Source: Planctomycetota bacterium
GTDB lineage: Bacteria > Planctomycetota > Phycisphaerae > UBA1845 > UTPLA1
DNA: 64,000 bases
Direction of reading: 5' to 3'
Assembly (NCBI GenBank): GCA_016235815.1
Contig: JACRIM010000013.1
Span: 31,199-95,198 of the forward strand
The notes beneath the pieces are model-generated. The model was not told where the DNA came from and made no database searches. It saw only the letters and a program-made list of their open reading frames with translations. The position numbers and the translations under genes were made by a program. This document shows, piece by piece, positions 18,901 to 27,142 of the stretch. Numbering within the stretch: position 1 is the stretch's first letter; each line of letters starts with the position of its first letter.

Positions 18901-18979
18901 CGATGTGAAATGTGTGCCCGGTCCAGATGCCGTGCAGAGTGGAGGTAGGCTGTTCGTCGGGAAACTCTGTCACTGGCAT
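15941..18979 (-). CDS. SNF2-family DNA-dependent ATPase/helicase
   Basis: A 1012-residue Swi2/Snf2 ATPase of the bacterial HelZ/RapA-like group that moves along or remodels protein-DNA complexes. The N-terminal half (1 to about 490) is the divergent SNF2-associated region of bacterial members. The motor follows: Walker A DDMGLGKTIQ near residue 550, DEAQKIKNPTAAQ (motif II, DEAQ), ALTGTPVENHLSELWSIM (motif III), then the second RecA lobe with VFTQYREMGDLLERL near 855, LKAGGFGLNLTKANHVFH, WWNPAVEDQATDRVHRIGQ (motifs V and VI). All catalytic residues are present. A single small gene lies downstream; the divergent neighbour is lptD. No nuclease, methyltransferase or phage-defence partner adjoins it, so a housekeeping transcription or repair role is likelier. 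Confidence 0.93.
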   Translation of the reverse strand: MPVTEFPDEQPTSTLHGIWTGHTFHIVTLEGDSESAISRLQAAVGDLSSDGLIASAGEASSLELWLPADEQNGNAGRARITTLSFGPADAIDLLTSLHGMESISDSLRYWACIARFLVESLSRQQFAPNITETQESTFEGRWHIVSPSPDVLGWLEAMLSAMPPVCRSVVGNDRSSSDAVWLLDSFLSESADAVIRRSLSRDDFFDDIHERARVEGQWELAWLSSLLGKDRVVHCHSDEIAPLAPVVNAWISKTSQEAEESEDRLRLVLVEPAEDGGQDDWRLVIEWVGPDDRPYDVFAILSERGDRPTLLGRRYGSRRSQLVAELNRAGALFPPLSRFARRPAAEGLALTNDEVYAFLRENAPLLIAEGFELDLPSWARNATRQLGLQLHLKPITGGKEFSLGRFGLGALLEFDWRMALGDDRLTLEEFEALAKQKASLVKLRGQWISFDQEAAAKALEFMRKEATGKITLLSALRMVGGAEDNAAGLPVVGISGASWIEQFLRETPNAEVEELPQPTEFKGTMRPYQLRGLSWLSFLDRLGIGACLADDMGLGKTIQFISLLQSERERERESAPDEPATESAIGPTLLFAPMSVVGNWQREVERFAPSLRVLVHHGPMRLTGEAFVNAVRQYDLIITTYGLAHRCEKDFKRIHWHRIAMDEAQKIKNPTAAQTVALRELNSDHRVALTGTPVENHLSELWSIMEVLNPGLLGTASSFRAKFAVPVEKLGDKERADQLRRMIRPFLLRRLKSDPTVACDLPEKMEMRVFCNLTAEQAAIYERTVNALMNEVDRATGIRRRGMILATLTKLKQICNHPAHFLKSEGPLDGRSGKCERLVEMLEEVLEEGDAALVFTQYREMGDLLERLMATRLGVQVPFLHGGTPMKKRNEMIEAFQDPANPQRIFLLSLKAGGFGLNLTKANHVFHFDRWWNPAVEDQATDRVHRIGQTRRVQVHKFVCIGTVEDRIDRLLAEKSALADRIVGSGDEWLTGLSSKELRDYLTLTDEAVVEN

Positions 18980-19238
18980 TACGCGACATCATAGCATGAA
19001 AACACAGGTTTCGACGAGGCGACGGCGAGGCGACACCCGCAAAAGCAGGGCAGGCGCCCCTCCCCGCTCGCGAGAGGGAGTCGATGGCCGTTAGTTTCAT
19101 GCCGACTGCTTTGGACCGCGAATTGACACCCCCCGGCGCGCTTCGTATCATCGGCCCCCGTTGAACGCTTGACGCTCGCCCCGGATGGCGGGGCGCGTTC
19201 GAACGGACGGCCACTCGCCGCAGGACCATGGTCCACGC

Positions 19239-22200
19239 ATGGCGCGATCAGCCACGATGAGGCGACAGCAACGGATTGCAGGCGCGCTTCTTATCGCCAT
19301 CGTGGCGGCGGCATCGCGCACACCAACCACATTCGCGCAGAATGTCACCGGCTCGCCCGACCTTGCCGAAATCCAACCCCTCATCCCACCGGGCATCAGC
19401 GATTTCAACTTTGAATTGTTCGGCAAGCTTGCGTATACATGGAAAGACGGCGGCACCAGCATCATCGAACTGCTTGGCAACTTCAACGGTCGACTCGGGC
19501 CTTACCAGGTGCGCAGCCACGACGCCGTAATTTGGGTCACGCAGAAGAAATGGCAGGATCGTACTTATTCCGACATCGATATCTTCCTCTGGCAGGATGC
19601 CGAGATCATCCAACCCGCCGGAACCGTCGAGCGCGGCCCGGCCTTGATCGTCACCGTCCGCACCTTTGGCAAGTTGGTCATGAACGCCGATGGCCACGCA
19701 CCCAACTCTGACGCCGAGGGCCAACTTTTCAGAGAAGCCACCAAGGCCCGGCGATTGCTCTCCGTTTCACCGGCAGAAGACCCAACCACCGCCGGGATGC
19801 CCATGCGTGTGGCCCCCACCATCGAAGCCCTCGCGTTGGCCAAGCCCAAGGTGGCAAAACAGGTCGGCTTCTCCGTCGACCCGACCATGGGCGACATCTC
19901 CAGTGCAAACGTCGGCGATCAAATGCTGATCATCGCGACGAGCGACGTATTCGTGTATCAAGGCTCGCCCTCGGATAGCGCCCAATACGTCGAAATCCGC
20001 GCCGACGCCGCAGTAATGTATTTGCGCAAGGATCAAGCCACCGGCGAAAGCCTCCCCAGCCTGCTCACCGGCGAAAAAAAGAAACGTTCCGTCCGTGGCG
20101 GCGAACTGAACGCAACGCCCGCCGAACCCTCGGCGCGCGACGAACCAAAAATAAAAGGTCGTGAGCAGCCCGATCGCGAAGCCGTGAAGCAATGGGTCAA
20201 AGCTGTTTACCTTGAAGGCGACGTCATTCTCACCCGCGGCGAGCGAAGCATCCGCGCCAGCCGTTTGTATTACGACTTCGAAGAAGAGGAGGCCCTCATC
20301 CTCGACCCCGTCATGCGTGCGTTGGATTCATCCGGCAAAACACCCATCTATGTCCGTGCCGAGCGCGTTCGCCAGCTCTCCGCGACTCAGTATGAAGCCG
20401 AGCGCGCCCAGTTCACCACCAGTGAGTTCCACACGCCGCACGCCTCCATCGGCGCCGAGCGCCTCGAACTCACCGACAAGACCCCGCGCAACGAAGCCGG
20501 CGATGTCATCGGCGTTCAGGCCGGAACCTACACCGCGCGAAACACAACCATGCGACTCGAAGGTTTGCCAATCGCCTACTGGCCCTTCGCCAAGGGCGAT
20601 TTCTCCGGAGATCGACAGGCCTTCCGCAGCGCCAAGTTCGGCTACAACGGCGACTTCGGCTACACCACCGAAACACGCTGGTATCTCTTCAACCTCATGG
20701 GCATTCAGCCGCCGGCCGGCTGGGATGCGACACTCAAGCTTGACTACTTCACCGATCGCGGCCCCGCAGGCGGCATCGACATGGATTACGCCGGCGACGA
20801 TTACTACGGCCTCTTCAACAGCTTCTACATCAATGACACCGGCAAGGACGAACTCGGCCCCGAACGAAGCGGCGATCCCCCGCGCGACAATCGCGGCCGC
20901 GCCCTCTGGCGACACCGCCAGTTCCTGCCGTACGACGTCGAACTGACCCTGGAAGCCTCGTACCTCAGCGACACCAATTTCCTCGAGCAATACGAGCGCC
21001 GCGAATTCGAAAACGGCAAGGATCAGGAAACACTCGCCTACTTGCTGAAACGTCAGGACAACTGGCAGGTCTCATCACTGCTGAATTACCGCATCAACCC
21101 CTTCCAGACACAGACCGAGCACCTGCCCGACACGACCTTCAGCCTGATCGGTCAGCCCCTCGGTGATTACGCAACGTGGTACAGCGAAAACCGCGCCGGC
21201 GTCGTCCGCTACAAGTACGACAGCGACAGCCAGTTCGGCCTCCCTCCCGACAATCCATACGCCTACGAAGACACCGGCTCGGTCCTCCGAGGCGACACTC
21301 GTCAGGAGTTGCGGTTCCCCATTCCCGAAATCGGCCCGCTCAAACTTTCACCCTATGTCGCCGCCCGTGGCAGCGAATACGACGACAGCCCCGAACGTTT
21401 CAACCACGGCGACAGCGGGAACCTCGGCCGCGTGATGGGCACCTACGGAATCTCCGGCAACACCATCTTCAGCAAAGTCGATGAAACCGTCGAGTCCGAC
21501 ATCTTCGACCTGCATCACCTGCGCCACATCATCAAGCCCGACTTTGTCGTCTGGAATGCCCACGCCAATCAAGACCCCCAGGAACTGACCCCCTTCGACA
21601 GCGGCGTTGAAGACATCTCCGACGCCGGCGGCGGACAAATCGGCCTGCGCCAGCGTCTGCAAACCAAACGCGGCGGCCCCGGCAACTGGAAGACCGTCGA
21701 TTGGATCGTCTTCGACGTCGAAGCCGGCTTCTTCGACCACAAACAAAAAGGCGAGAACACCCACGGCGACTTCATTTATTCCCGCCCCGAAGACAGCATC
21801 TCCAGCAACTTCATCGCCACGAATTTCCAATATCGCCTGAGCGACTCCACGGTCCTCGTCCATGACGGCGTCTTCGACACCAACAGCGGCAACCTCGGCA
21901 CCAGCAACCTCTCCATCGCCGTCGAGCGCGAGCCGCGCCTCGCCTGGTTCGCCGGCTGGCGCTACATCAACGCGACCAACAGCAACATCCTCGCCGGCGG
22001 CGCGAACTACAAACTCAGCGAGAAGCACACCGTCGGCATCCGCGAAATGTACGACATCGACGTCGGCCGCAACTACCAGACCCAACTCGTCTATGTTCGC
22101 AAATGGCCCCGCTGGTACACCGCCGTCTCGCTCGATGTGGACAAGGCCCTCGACGACGTCGGCATCAACTTCAGCATCTGGCCCGAAGGCGCCCCCCGCA

Positions 22201-22262
22201 TCGGCCTCGGCTCGAAGCGGTACACGGGCCTCGCCGACGGCGTCGGCATGAATCTGCAGTAG
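19239..22262 (+). CDS. lptD: LptD/OstA-like outer-membrane assembly protein
   Basis: LptD inserts lipopolysaccharide into the outer leaflet of the outer membrane. A signal peptide (RIAGALLIAIVAAASRT) is followed by a periplasmic OstA-type beta-jellyroll region (RSIRASRLYYDFEEEEALIL, then SIGAERLELTDK and YTARNTTMRLEGLPIAYWPF). The C-terminal half is a beta-barrel with many Tyr/Trp/Asp-rich alternating strands such as VDWIVFDVEAGFF. About 1000 residues is slightly longer than proteobacterial LptD. The conserved cysteine pairs of E. coli LptD are absent. In-frame ATGs at 19185, 19239 and 19257 are possible starts and none has a clear ribosome binding site; 19239 or 19257 gives the best signal peptide. 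A gram-negative-type envelope is implied for the organism. Confidence 0.82.
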   Translation: MARSATMRRQQRIAGALLIAIVAAASRTPTTFAQNVTGSPDLAEIQPLIPPGISDFNFELFGKLAYTWKDGGTSIIELLGNFNGRLGPYQVRSHDAVIWVTQKKWQDRTYSDIDIFLWQDAEIIQPAGTVERGPALIVTVRTFGKLVMNADGHAPNSDAEGQLFREATKARRLLSVSPAEDPTTAGMPMRVAPTIEALALAKPKVAKQVGFSVDPTMGDISSANVGDQMLIIATSDVFVYQGSPSDSAQYVEIRADAAVMYLRKDQATGESLPSLLTGEKKKRSVRGGELNATPAEPSARDEPKIKGREQPDREAVKQWVKAVYLEGDVILTRGERSIRASRLYYDFEEEEALILDPVMRALDSSGKTPIYVRAERVRQLSATQYEAERAQFTTSEFHTPHASIGAERLELTDKTPRNEAGDVIGVQAGTYTARNTTMRLEGLPIAYWPFAKGDFSGDRQAFRSAKFGYNGDFGYTTETRWYLFNLMGIQPPAGWDATLKLDYFTDRGPAGGIDMDYAGDDYYGLFNSFYINDTGKDELGPERSGDPPRDNRGRALWRHRQFLPYDVELTLEASYLSDTNFLEQYERREFENGKDQETLAYLLKRQDNWQVSSLLNYRINPFQTQTEHLPDTTFSLIGQPLGDYATWYSENRAGVVRYKYDSDSQFGLPPDNPYAYEDTGSVLRGDTRQELRFPIPEIGPLKLSPYVAARGSEYDDSPERFNHGDSGNLGRVMGTYGISGNTIFSKVDETVESDIFDLHHLRHIIKPDFVVWNAHANQDPQELTPFDSGVEDISDAGGGQIGLRQRLQTKRGGPGNWKTVDWIVFDVEAGFFDHKQKGENTHGDFIYSRPEDSISSNFIATNFQYRLSDSTVLVHDGVFDTNSGNLGTSNLSIAVEREPRLAWFAGWRYINATNSNILAGGANYKLSEKHTVGIREMYDIDVGRNYQTQLVYVRKWPRWYTAVSLDVDKALDDVGINFSIWPEGAPRIGLGSKRYTGLADGVGMNLQ

Positions 22263-22297
22263 CCAACAAAATCACAAACCATATTGCTTTGTGCGAT

Positions 22298-22666
22298 TCA
22301 AGTGATCGGAAGGCTTCTACGCCGGATCCGTTGCTTATCAATGGATACGATGCTGGCGCCTAATGAACGCTCCTCGATTGACTCAAACGTCCGACTGAGT
22401 CGGTCTATCAATTCGTTATTCGTCCATTCACCGCCACGAAACAAAATCAGCCCCGGCCCATCGGCACGTGACAATGCCAGAAGGCGAGGGTAGTCAAGGT
22501 CTGCGGTAATAACGATTCGCGACTCCGCCCGTGCCCGACTCAAGATAGCATCATCGCTTGAAATAAACAGGCCCGCGGTTGATGCATGGACGGCGTCGTG
22601 GCAACTTCGATTCAGCCATTCCACGATGAACGGCGGCAAAGGCATATCGACGAGGAATCTCATCAC
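22298..22666 (-). CDS. DUF5615-type PIN-like protein (putative toxin)
   Basis: A 122-residue protein matching the DUF5615 PIN-like family, usually the toxin of a DUF433/DUF5615 pair. It opens with the first acidic strand (MRFLVDMPLPP, Asp close to the N-terminus), followed by HDAVHASTAGLFISSDDAIL and the central RIVITADLDYPRLLA with the second acidic pair, then GLILFRGGEWTN. These acidic residues would form the metal site of an RNase. Its ATG overlaps the TGA of the upstream DUF433 gene (ATGA at 22663-22666), so translation is coupled. The C-terminal SIDKQRIRRRSLPIT is the usual basic tail. Actual toxicity is inferred from family context. Confidence 0.82.
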   Translation of the reverse strand: MMRFLVDMPLPPFIVEWLNRSCHDAVHASTAGLFISSDDAILSRARAESRIVITADLDYPRLLALSRADGPGLILFRGGEWTNNELIDRLSRTFESIEERSLGASIVSIDKQRIRRRSLPIT

Positions 22667-22884
22667 GTCAGAAGAACGGTTTCATCGTCGGCGAGACATG
22701 CCGCATAGCGAAGCACTTCGTCGATGTCCTCTGCCTCGATGTATGGATACGCCTTCAGGATCGTATCTTTTGTTTCGCCCCCGGCAAGCAAACCAAGCAG
22801 TCGAGAAACAGGAAAACGAAGATTGCGAATGCACGGCTTCCCTGTGCAAACGGCCGGATCAACAGTAATTCGACTAAAGGACAC
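22663..22884 (-). CDS. DUF433-domain protein (putative antitoxin)
   Basis: A 73-residue DUF433 protein: RITVDPAVCTGKPCIRNLRFPVSRLLGLLAGG followed by ILKAYPYIEAEDIDEVLRYA. This small helical, HTH-like fold typically neutralises and autoregulates the DUF5615 partner encoded immediately downstream. The start is GTG at 22884 with AGGTGG just upstream. The pair lies downstream of gpmI on the same strand, 67 bases from its stop, and may use its own promoter in that gap. Confidence 0.85.
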   Translation of the reverse strand: MSFSRITVDPAVCTGKPCIRNLRFPVSRLLGLLAGGETKDTILKAYPYIEAEDIDEVLRYAACLADDETVLLT

Positions 22885-22951
22885 TGGCCACCTATTTCCT
22901 ATTATATCGTCCTAAGTGATTCGGCATCATCTCTCCGGCCGGTTACAGGAC

Positions 22952-24562
22952 TCATGTAATCAACGACTCCCCCGTCATCTCCCTCGGCTTCTCAATCCCC
23001 CCCATCGCCAGCAGCGTCGGCGCAATGTCCGCCAGCCGCCCGCCTTCACGCAGCGTCCGCCCCTTCATCCGATCATCCACGACGATCAAATCCACGTCAT
23101 ACGTCGTATGCGCCGTATGCGGGCCGCCCGTTGCCGGGTCAATCATCTGCTCGCAATTGCCGTGATCGGCCGTCACAATCGCCGCTCCGCCTTTGGCCAG
23201 CACCGCATCGACCACGCGCCCCACGCACGCATCCACCGTCTCCACCGCCTTGATCGCCGCCCGCAAATTCCCCGTATGTCCGACCATGTCGCCGTTGGCG
23301 TAATTCAGAATGAACAAGTCGTACCGGTCACTCGCGATTCGCCGCAACATCTCCTCCGTCACGCCCGCCGCCGACATCTCCGGCTTCTGGTCATACGTCG
23401 TCACATCCCGCGGGCTGGCCACGATCTGCCGATCCTCGCTGTCAAATGGCTCATCGCGATAGTCGTTGAAGAAAAACGTCACATGCGGATACTTCTCCGT
23501 CTCCGCGCAGCGAAACTGCTTAAGCCCCAAACTCGACGCATACGCCCCCAGAATATTCACCATCTTCGCCGGCCGCGTGAACGCCACCTTCACCGGCAGC
23601 CCCTTCTCATAGTCGCACATCGTGCAGTAATACAGATTCTCAATCTTCGGCCCCCGCTCGAACCCCTGCATCCCCTTCGCCCCGCCCTTGTCCGGCGCCT
23701 CATACGGAAACGTATCAAACACAAACGCCCGCGTAATCTCCCGAGGCCGATCCCCGCGGAAATTGAAAAAGATCACGCTATCCCCCGCGCGAATTGGCCG
23801 CGCATCCCCCACCACCGTCGCCTCAACAAACTCATCCCCCGATCGACTCGGCTCCGTCGCATGCGCGTAGTACCGTTCAAACGCCTCCGTCGCCGACGCC
23901 GCGCGCGTGCCCTCGCCGCGCGTCAGCAACCGATACGCCTTCTCCACGCGATCCCACCGATTGTCCCGATCCATCGCGTAATACCGGCCGATCACCGTCG
24001 CCACGCGCCCGACGCCGATCTCCCGCATCTTCGCCTCGACGGCCTGCACAAATCCCTTGCCCGACTGCGGCGGCGTATCGCGTCCATCGCCAAACGCATG
24101 AAGCTGCACCTGCTCGCGCGCGAGCCCGCGCCGCTTCGCCAACTCCAACAGCGCATACAAATGTTCCAGCGCGCTATGCACACCCGCATCGCTGCACAGC
24201 CCCAGCAAGTGAACCGCCGCGTCCTTTCCCTTCACACGGTCCATCGCCTCGCACAATTCCGGTATCGCAAAAAACGACCCGTCCCGAACCTTTCGCGTAA
24301 TCCGCATCTGCTCCTGATCGACAATCCGCCCGGCCCCGATGTTCTGATGCCCGACCTCACTGTTCCCCATCACACCGGCCGGCAACCCCACATCCTCTCC
24401 GCACGTGTGAATCTGCACCCACGGATACGCCGCCCGCAGCCGTTCATCCATCGGCGTCCGCGCCAGATGCACCGCATTCGCATGGTTCCACTCCGGAAAC
24501 GGATTGTGCCCCCACCCATCGCGCACGATGAGCAAAAGCGGGCGACGTGCAAGCTGAGTCAT
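22952..24562 (-). CDS. gpmI: 2,3-bisphosphoglycerate-independent phosphoglycerate mutase
   Basis: Interconverts 3- and 2-phosphoglycerate in glycolysis and gluconeogenesis through a phosphoserine. The 536-residue protein has the metal-binding DGWG (Asp15) near the N-terminus, the catalytic serine in GNSEVGH (Ser68), the phosphatase-domain loop DAGVHSALEHLYALL, HAFGDGRDTPPQSG, and the late metal motifs NYANGDMVGHTGN and TADHGNCE. GGAG lies 12 bases upstream of the ATG at 24562. It is divergent from the M28 peptidase gene. A 7-bp hairpin (24600-24617) lies just upstream of the start on this strand. Confidence 0.96.
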   Translation of the reverse strand: MTQLARRPLLLIVRDGWGHNPFPEWNHANAVHLARTPMDERLRAAYPWVQIHTCGEDVGLPAGVMGNSEVGHQNIGAGRIVDQEQMRITRKVRDGSFFAIPELCEAMDRVKGKDAAVHLLGLCSDAGVHSALEHLYALLELAKRRGLAREQVQLHAFGDGRDTPPQSGKGFVQAVEAKMREIGVGRVATVIGRYYAMDRDNRWDRVEKAYRLLTRGEGTRAASATEAFERYYAHATEPSRSGDEFVEATVVGDARPIRAGDSVIFFNFRGDRPREITRAFVFDTFPYEAPDKGGAKGMQGFERGPKIENLYYCTMCDYEKGLPVKVAFTRPAKMVNILGAYASSLGLKQFRCAETEKYPHVTFFFNDYRDEPFDSEDRQIVASPRDVTTYDQKPEMSAAGVTEEMLRRIASDRYDLFILNYANGDMVGHTGNLRAAIKAVETVDACVGRVVDAVLAKGGAAIVTADHGNCEQMIDPATGGPHTAHTTYDVDLIVVDDRMKGRTLREGGRLADIAPTLLAMGGIEKPREMTGESLIT

Positions 24563-24642
24563 GACGAGTTCTCCAGGTGATCGCGCCGGGATTGTAATGG
24601 CCGCACAGACGTGCGGCAGCAGTCATTTACGGGCCTATCACG

Positions 24643-24672
24643 TTGAAATGAAACCGCCGGATCGAGTACGAT
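24643..24672 (+). promoter_or_regulatory. Candidate promoter of the M28 peptidase gene
   Basis: TTGAAA (24643-24648), 18 bases, TACGAT (24667-24672), 38 bases upstream of the start at 24711. The match is moderate, and the call rests on position in a divergent intergenic region. Confidence 0.3.
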
Positions 24673-24710
24673 AGACCATCTGTCAGTTGATCATCACCCG
24701 GGAGAGAGGC

Positions 24711-25919
24711 ATGTTGAAATATTCGTCCATCATTGTCGGCATTCTCGCTTTCTTCGCCGCCTCAGCACACGCCTCGCCTCCCGGCGTCGTCATCTCACAA
24801 CAAGTCGACGTCAACAACTACAAGCACTATCACCAGGACCTGCTCTACACCTACACCGGCCAAAGCCGCGGCCTCGCCGGCGCCCAGCATGATCTCGCCC
24901 GCGACAACATCAAGAATGAGTTTATGTCCTTCGGTCTCTCCGTCGCGCTTGAACCATTCGTCTACGTCGCCACCACCTACCACAACGTCGTCGCCACCCA
25001 GCCCGGCACCGACAACCCCACGCAGACCGTCGTCATCGGCGCCCACTTCGACAGCGTCAACTGCCCGGGCTCCGACGACAACGCCACCGGCACCGCCATG
25101 GTCATGGAACTCGCCCGCATCCTCTCGCAACACCGCTCCAGCAAGCGACTCCGCTTCGTCGCCTTCGATCGCGAAGAGCAGGGCCGCCGCGGCAGCATCG
25201 CCTACGTCGCCGCCCACGGCGCGGATAACACTGTCATGGCCGTCACCGCCGACATGGTCGGCCACGACAGCGGCGCCTACGGCATGGACCTCTACAGCAA
25301 GGCCACCTCCTCCGCCGTCACCAACGGTGTTGCCTCCGCCATCACCACCTACGGCAACGGCCTGGCGAGCTTCACCAACTTTGGCAACTTTAGTTTCAGC
25401 GATCACTGGTCCTTCGAAAACGTCGGCATCCCCGCCGTCGTCATCATCGAGCGCTGCTACACCTGCAACACGAACTACCACACCGTCAACGACAAAACCG
25501 ATTTCTCACCGACCTACATCAACTACAACATGATCGCCGACCTCACCCGCAGCGTCGCGGGCTACCTCGTCGACACCGTTCCCCTCTCCCTCTGGGGCGA
25601 CAAAGACAACGATGGCGACGTCGACGACACCGACTTCACGGAATTCCGGAACTGCTTCGGCAACCCCGCCGCCCCAAGCTGCTACGCCTTCGACAAAAAC
25701 ATGAGCGGCACCATCGACTGCACCGATTGGCCCGCCTTCAAAGCCGCCCACCTCACCAGCCAGGGCCGCATCCCCCTGCTCACCCCCGACGACTTCGCCA
25801 ACGTCATCCTCCAGATCGACACTACGCCATCCAAAGTATGCGTCTGCGACCTAAACACGGACACCATCCTCGACGGCCTCGACGTCCAAGCCTACGTCGC
25901 CGCCGCGACTGCGCCGTAG
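24711..25919 (+). CDS. Secreted M28-family zinc aminopeptidase with dockerin-like C-terminal repeats
   Basis: A 402-residue exported peptidase. A signal peptide (IIVGILAFFAASAHAS) leads into an M28 domain whose zinc ligands are visible in order: His in GAHFDS (about 112), Asp in GSDDNATG (about 122), the catalytic Glu pair in FDREEQG (about 154), Asp in TADMVGHDS and His in NYHTVND. The C-terminal about 110 residues carry EF-hand/dockerin-like loops: GDKDNDGDVDDTDFTEFRNC, FDKNMSGTIDCTDWPAFK and CDLNTDTILDGLDVQAYV. Such Asp-rich repeats are frequent at the ends of planctomycete secreted proteins and may bind calcium or a surface partner. The ATG at 24711 is preferred over 24687 because GGGAGAG lies just upstream of it. 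Confidence 0.9.
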   Translation: MLKYSSIIVGILAFFAASAHASPPGVVISQQVDVNNYKHYHQDLLYTYTGQSRGLAGAQHDLARDNIKNEFMSFGLSVALEPFVYVATTYHNVVATQPGTDNPTQTVVIGAHFDSVNCPGSDDNATGTAMVMELARILSQHRSSKRLRFVAFDREEQGRRGSIAYVAAHGADNTVMAVTADMVGHDSGAYGMDLYSKATSSAVTNGVASAITTYGNGLASFTNFGNFSFSDHWSFENVGIPAVVIIERCYTCNTNYHTVNDKTDFSPTYINYNMIADLTRSVAGYLVDTVPLSLWGDKDNDGDVDDTDFTEFRNCFGNPAAPSCYAFDKNMSGTIDCTDWPAFKAAHLTSQGRIPLLTPDDFANVILQIDTTPSKVCVCDLNTDTILDGLDVQAYVAAATAP

Positions 25920-26232
25920 CTTCCCTACCGTCTTTCCCGCGCTCGCGCGCATCCAGTCCGATCCGTGATGTCATTGAACTGTATGCAAATTGTCAACGTT
26001 TGACCCATTCTGCATGCATCATGTATTGCTTCATTCCGATTAACTACAATTGCCCCGCCGGAGGCGGGAAACGAGCCCCGTGGTTGCCTGAAACCGATAA
26101 TGGCGTCATGCAGGTGAGGCCCTCGCCGGACGTCGGCACGTGTCTCAGTAAAGTAATCGGCGGCTGCTTCAAGAACCTTAAACGGACGTATCGGGGGCCC
26201 TTATCCTCCTCAAATCTCCTACAAAGGTTACA
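25920..26232. other. Intergenic stretch before the AbiV-like gene
   Basis: 313 bases with no credible ORF on either strand. Base composition drops toward AT from about 25975 on. It includes a short hairpin (CCCGCC-GGA-GGCGGG, about 26053-26068). It probably holds the promoter of the AbiV-like gene, but no box stands out. Confidence 0.4.
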
Positions 26233-26940
26233 ATGCCTATGAATGTACATGAGTTTATTCAAAAGCAAAGAAAGGGTACACTTTCTGTTGATGAAATTGG
26301 CAGCGGCATGCACATGAGTTTCGTCAATGCAGTCGCCCTGATAGAGGACGCCGAGATTCTGTTGAAAAGAAGACCGGGACGATCGATTAGTCTTGCGGTA
26401 CTGGCAATTGAAGAAATCGCGAAAGTGGTAATGCTAGCAGACGCTGCACTGCGTGCAGCCATATCTCCCGTTGACTGGACGGTAATCCAGAAAGACCTCG
26501 GACTACGTTCACACCAAAACAAGCAATTCGTGTTCGCCGCTTACGGTCGATCAATACTTAAAAAAATTGCCTCAAACGCCGGAAAGTCAAACTATTATGA
26601 AAACCCGGTACCCGAGGGAATTGTGCCACTCTTGGACTATTTTAAGCAATTAGGTTTTTATGTTGACTTGGTGAACGGACGGTTCACATCTCCTCAAGAG
26701 TTTGGAATGGACAATCGCAAATGGGCTAAGTGGCTCATCAAAGTCGCGAAAGAGCGCCTCGCGAGCATTGAGCATCTCCACTGTACCAAAGCAAAATCGA
26801 TCAAGTTAGCTCGTGAGGCGGCTGAGTTAGCACGGATAGCTGCGGGCTCATCTGGAAATGCCGACTTGATAAAGAAAATCAAATTGTTTTTGCAACGGAA
26901 ACGCACGGCCAAGAGATCGAGGGTTGAGTCGCGAACTTGA
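26233..26940 (+). CDS. AbiV-like HEPN protein (putative abortive-infection/defence gene)
   Basis: A 235-residue helical protein resembling the AbiV HEPN family, first described as phage abortive-infection proteins. Recognisable features are an N-terminal FVNAVALIEDAEILLKRRPG helix pair followed by SISLAVLAIEEIAKVVMLAD, the usual A..LA..AxEE(L/I)xK core (about residues 25-80). The rest is lysine-rich, ending in a basic tail (FLQRKRTAKRSR). Codon use and composition differ from the neighbours: in 26521-26580 only 26 of 60 bases are G or C, in an otherwise very GC-rich window. That suggests horizontal acquisition. It stands alone with AAAGG upstream of the ATG. The family call is moderate; the defence role is inferred. 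Confidence 0.68.
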   Translation: MPMNVHEFIQKQRKGTLSVDEIGSGMHMSFVNAVALIEDAEILLKRRPGRSISLAVLAIEEIAKVVMLADAALRAAISPVDWTVIQKDLGLRSHQNKQFVFAAYGRSILKKIASNAGKSNYYENPVPEGIVPLLDYFKQLGFYVDLVNGRFTSPQEFGMDNRKWAKWLIKVAKERLASIEHLHCTKAKSIKLAREAAELARIAAGSSGNADLIKKIKLFLQRKRTAKRSRVESRT

Positions 26941-27013
26941 GATATTTTGGAACGACATCTAGGGCATCTATGGACATGCACTACTTTTTGATACACAGCA
27001 ATAATGCCCTTAA

Positions 27014-27142
27014 TGCAACCTCGACGGCCTCGTGATCTTCGCCCCCGTCTCCGCCCCCCTCTGCGCCTTCGACCTTACCGGCGAAGGCATCGTCTCCGAC
27101 GCCGACATCCCCCCCTTCGTCACCCGTCTCCTCAGCGAATAG
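27014..27142 (+). pseudogene. Orphan C-terminal fragment of a dockerin-type surface protein
   Basis: The frame running from just after a stop at 27011-27013 to the TAG at 27140-27142 encodes 42 residues, ending in CAFDLTGEGIVSDADIPPFV and TRLLSE. This is the usual closing repeat of planctomycete dockerin-like proteins (compare the M28 peptidase's own C-terminus). There is no start codon or upstream domain; the preceding DNA is the AT-rich AbiV patch. GC content jumps back up exactly here. I read it as the stump of a gene whose 5' part was lost or displaced when the AbiV segment arrived. Confidence 0.5.

Noticed and set aside
22916..24580. 554-residue forward open frame opposite gpmI
   Set aside because: It is the antisense shadow of a certain gpmI gene; the translation is Arg/His/Pro-rich, as expected from antisense of GC-rich coding DNA.
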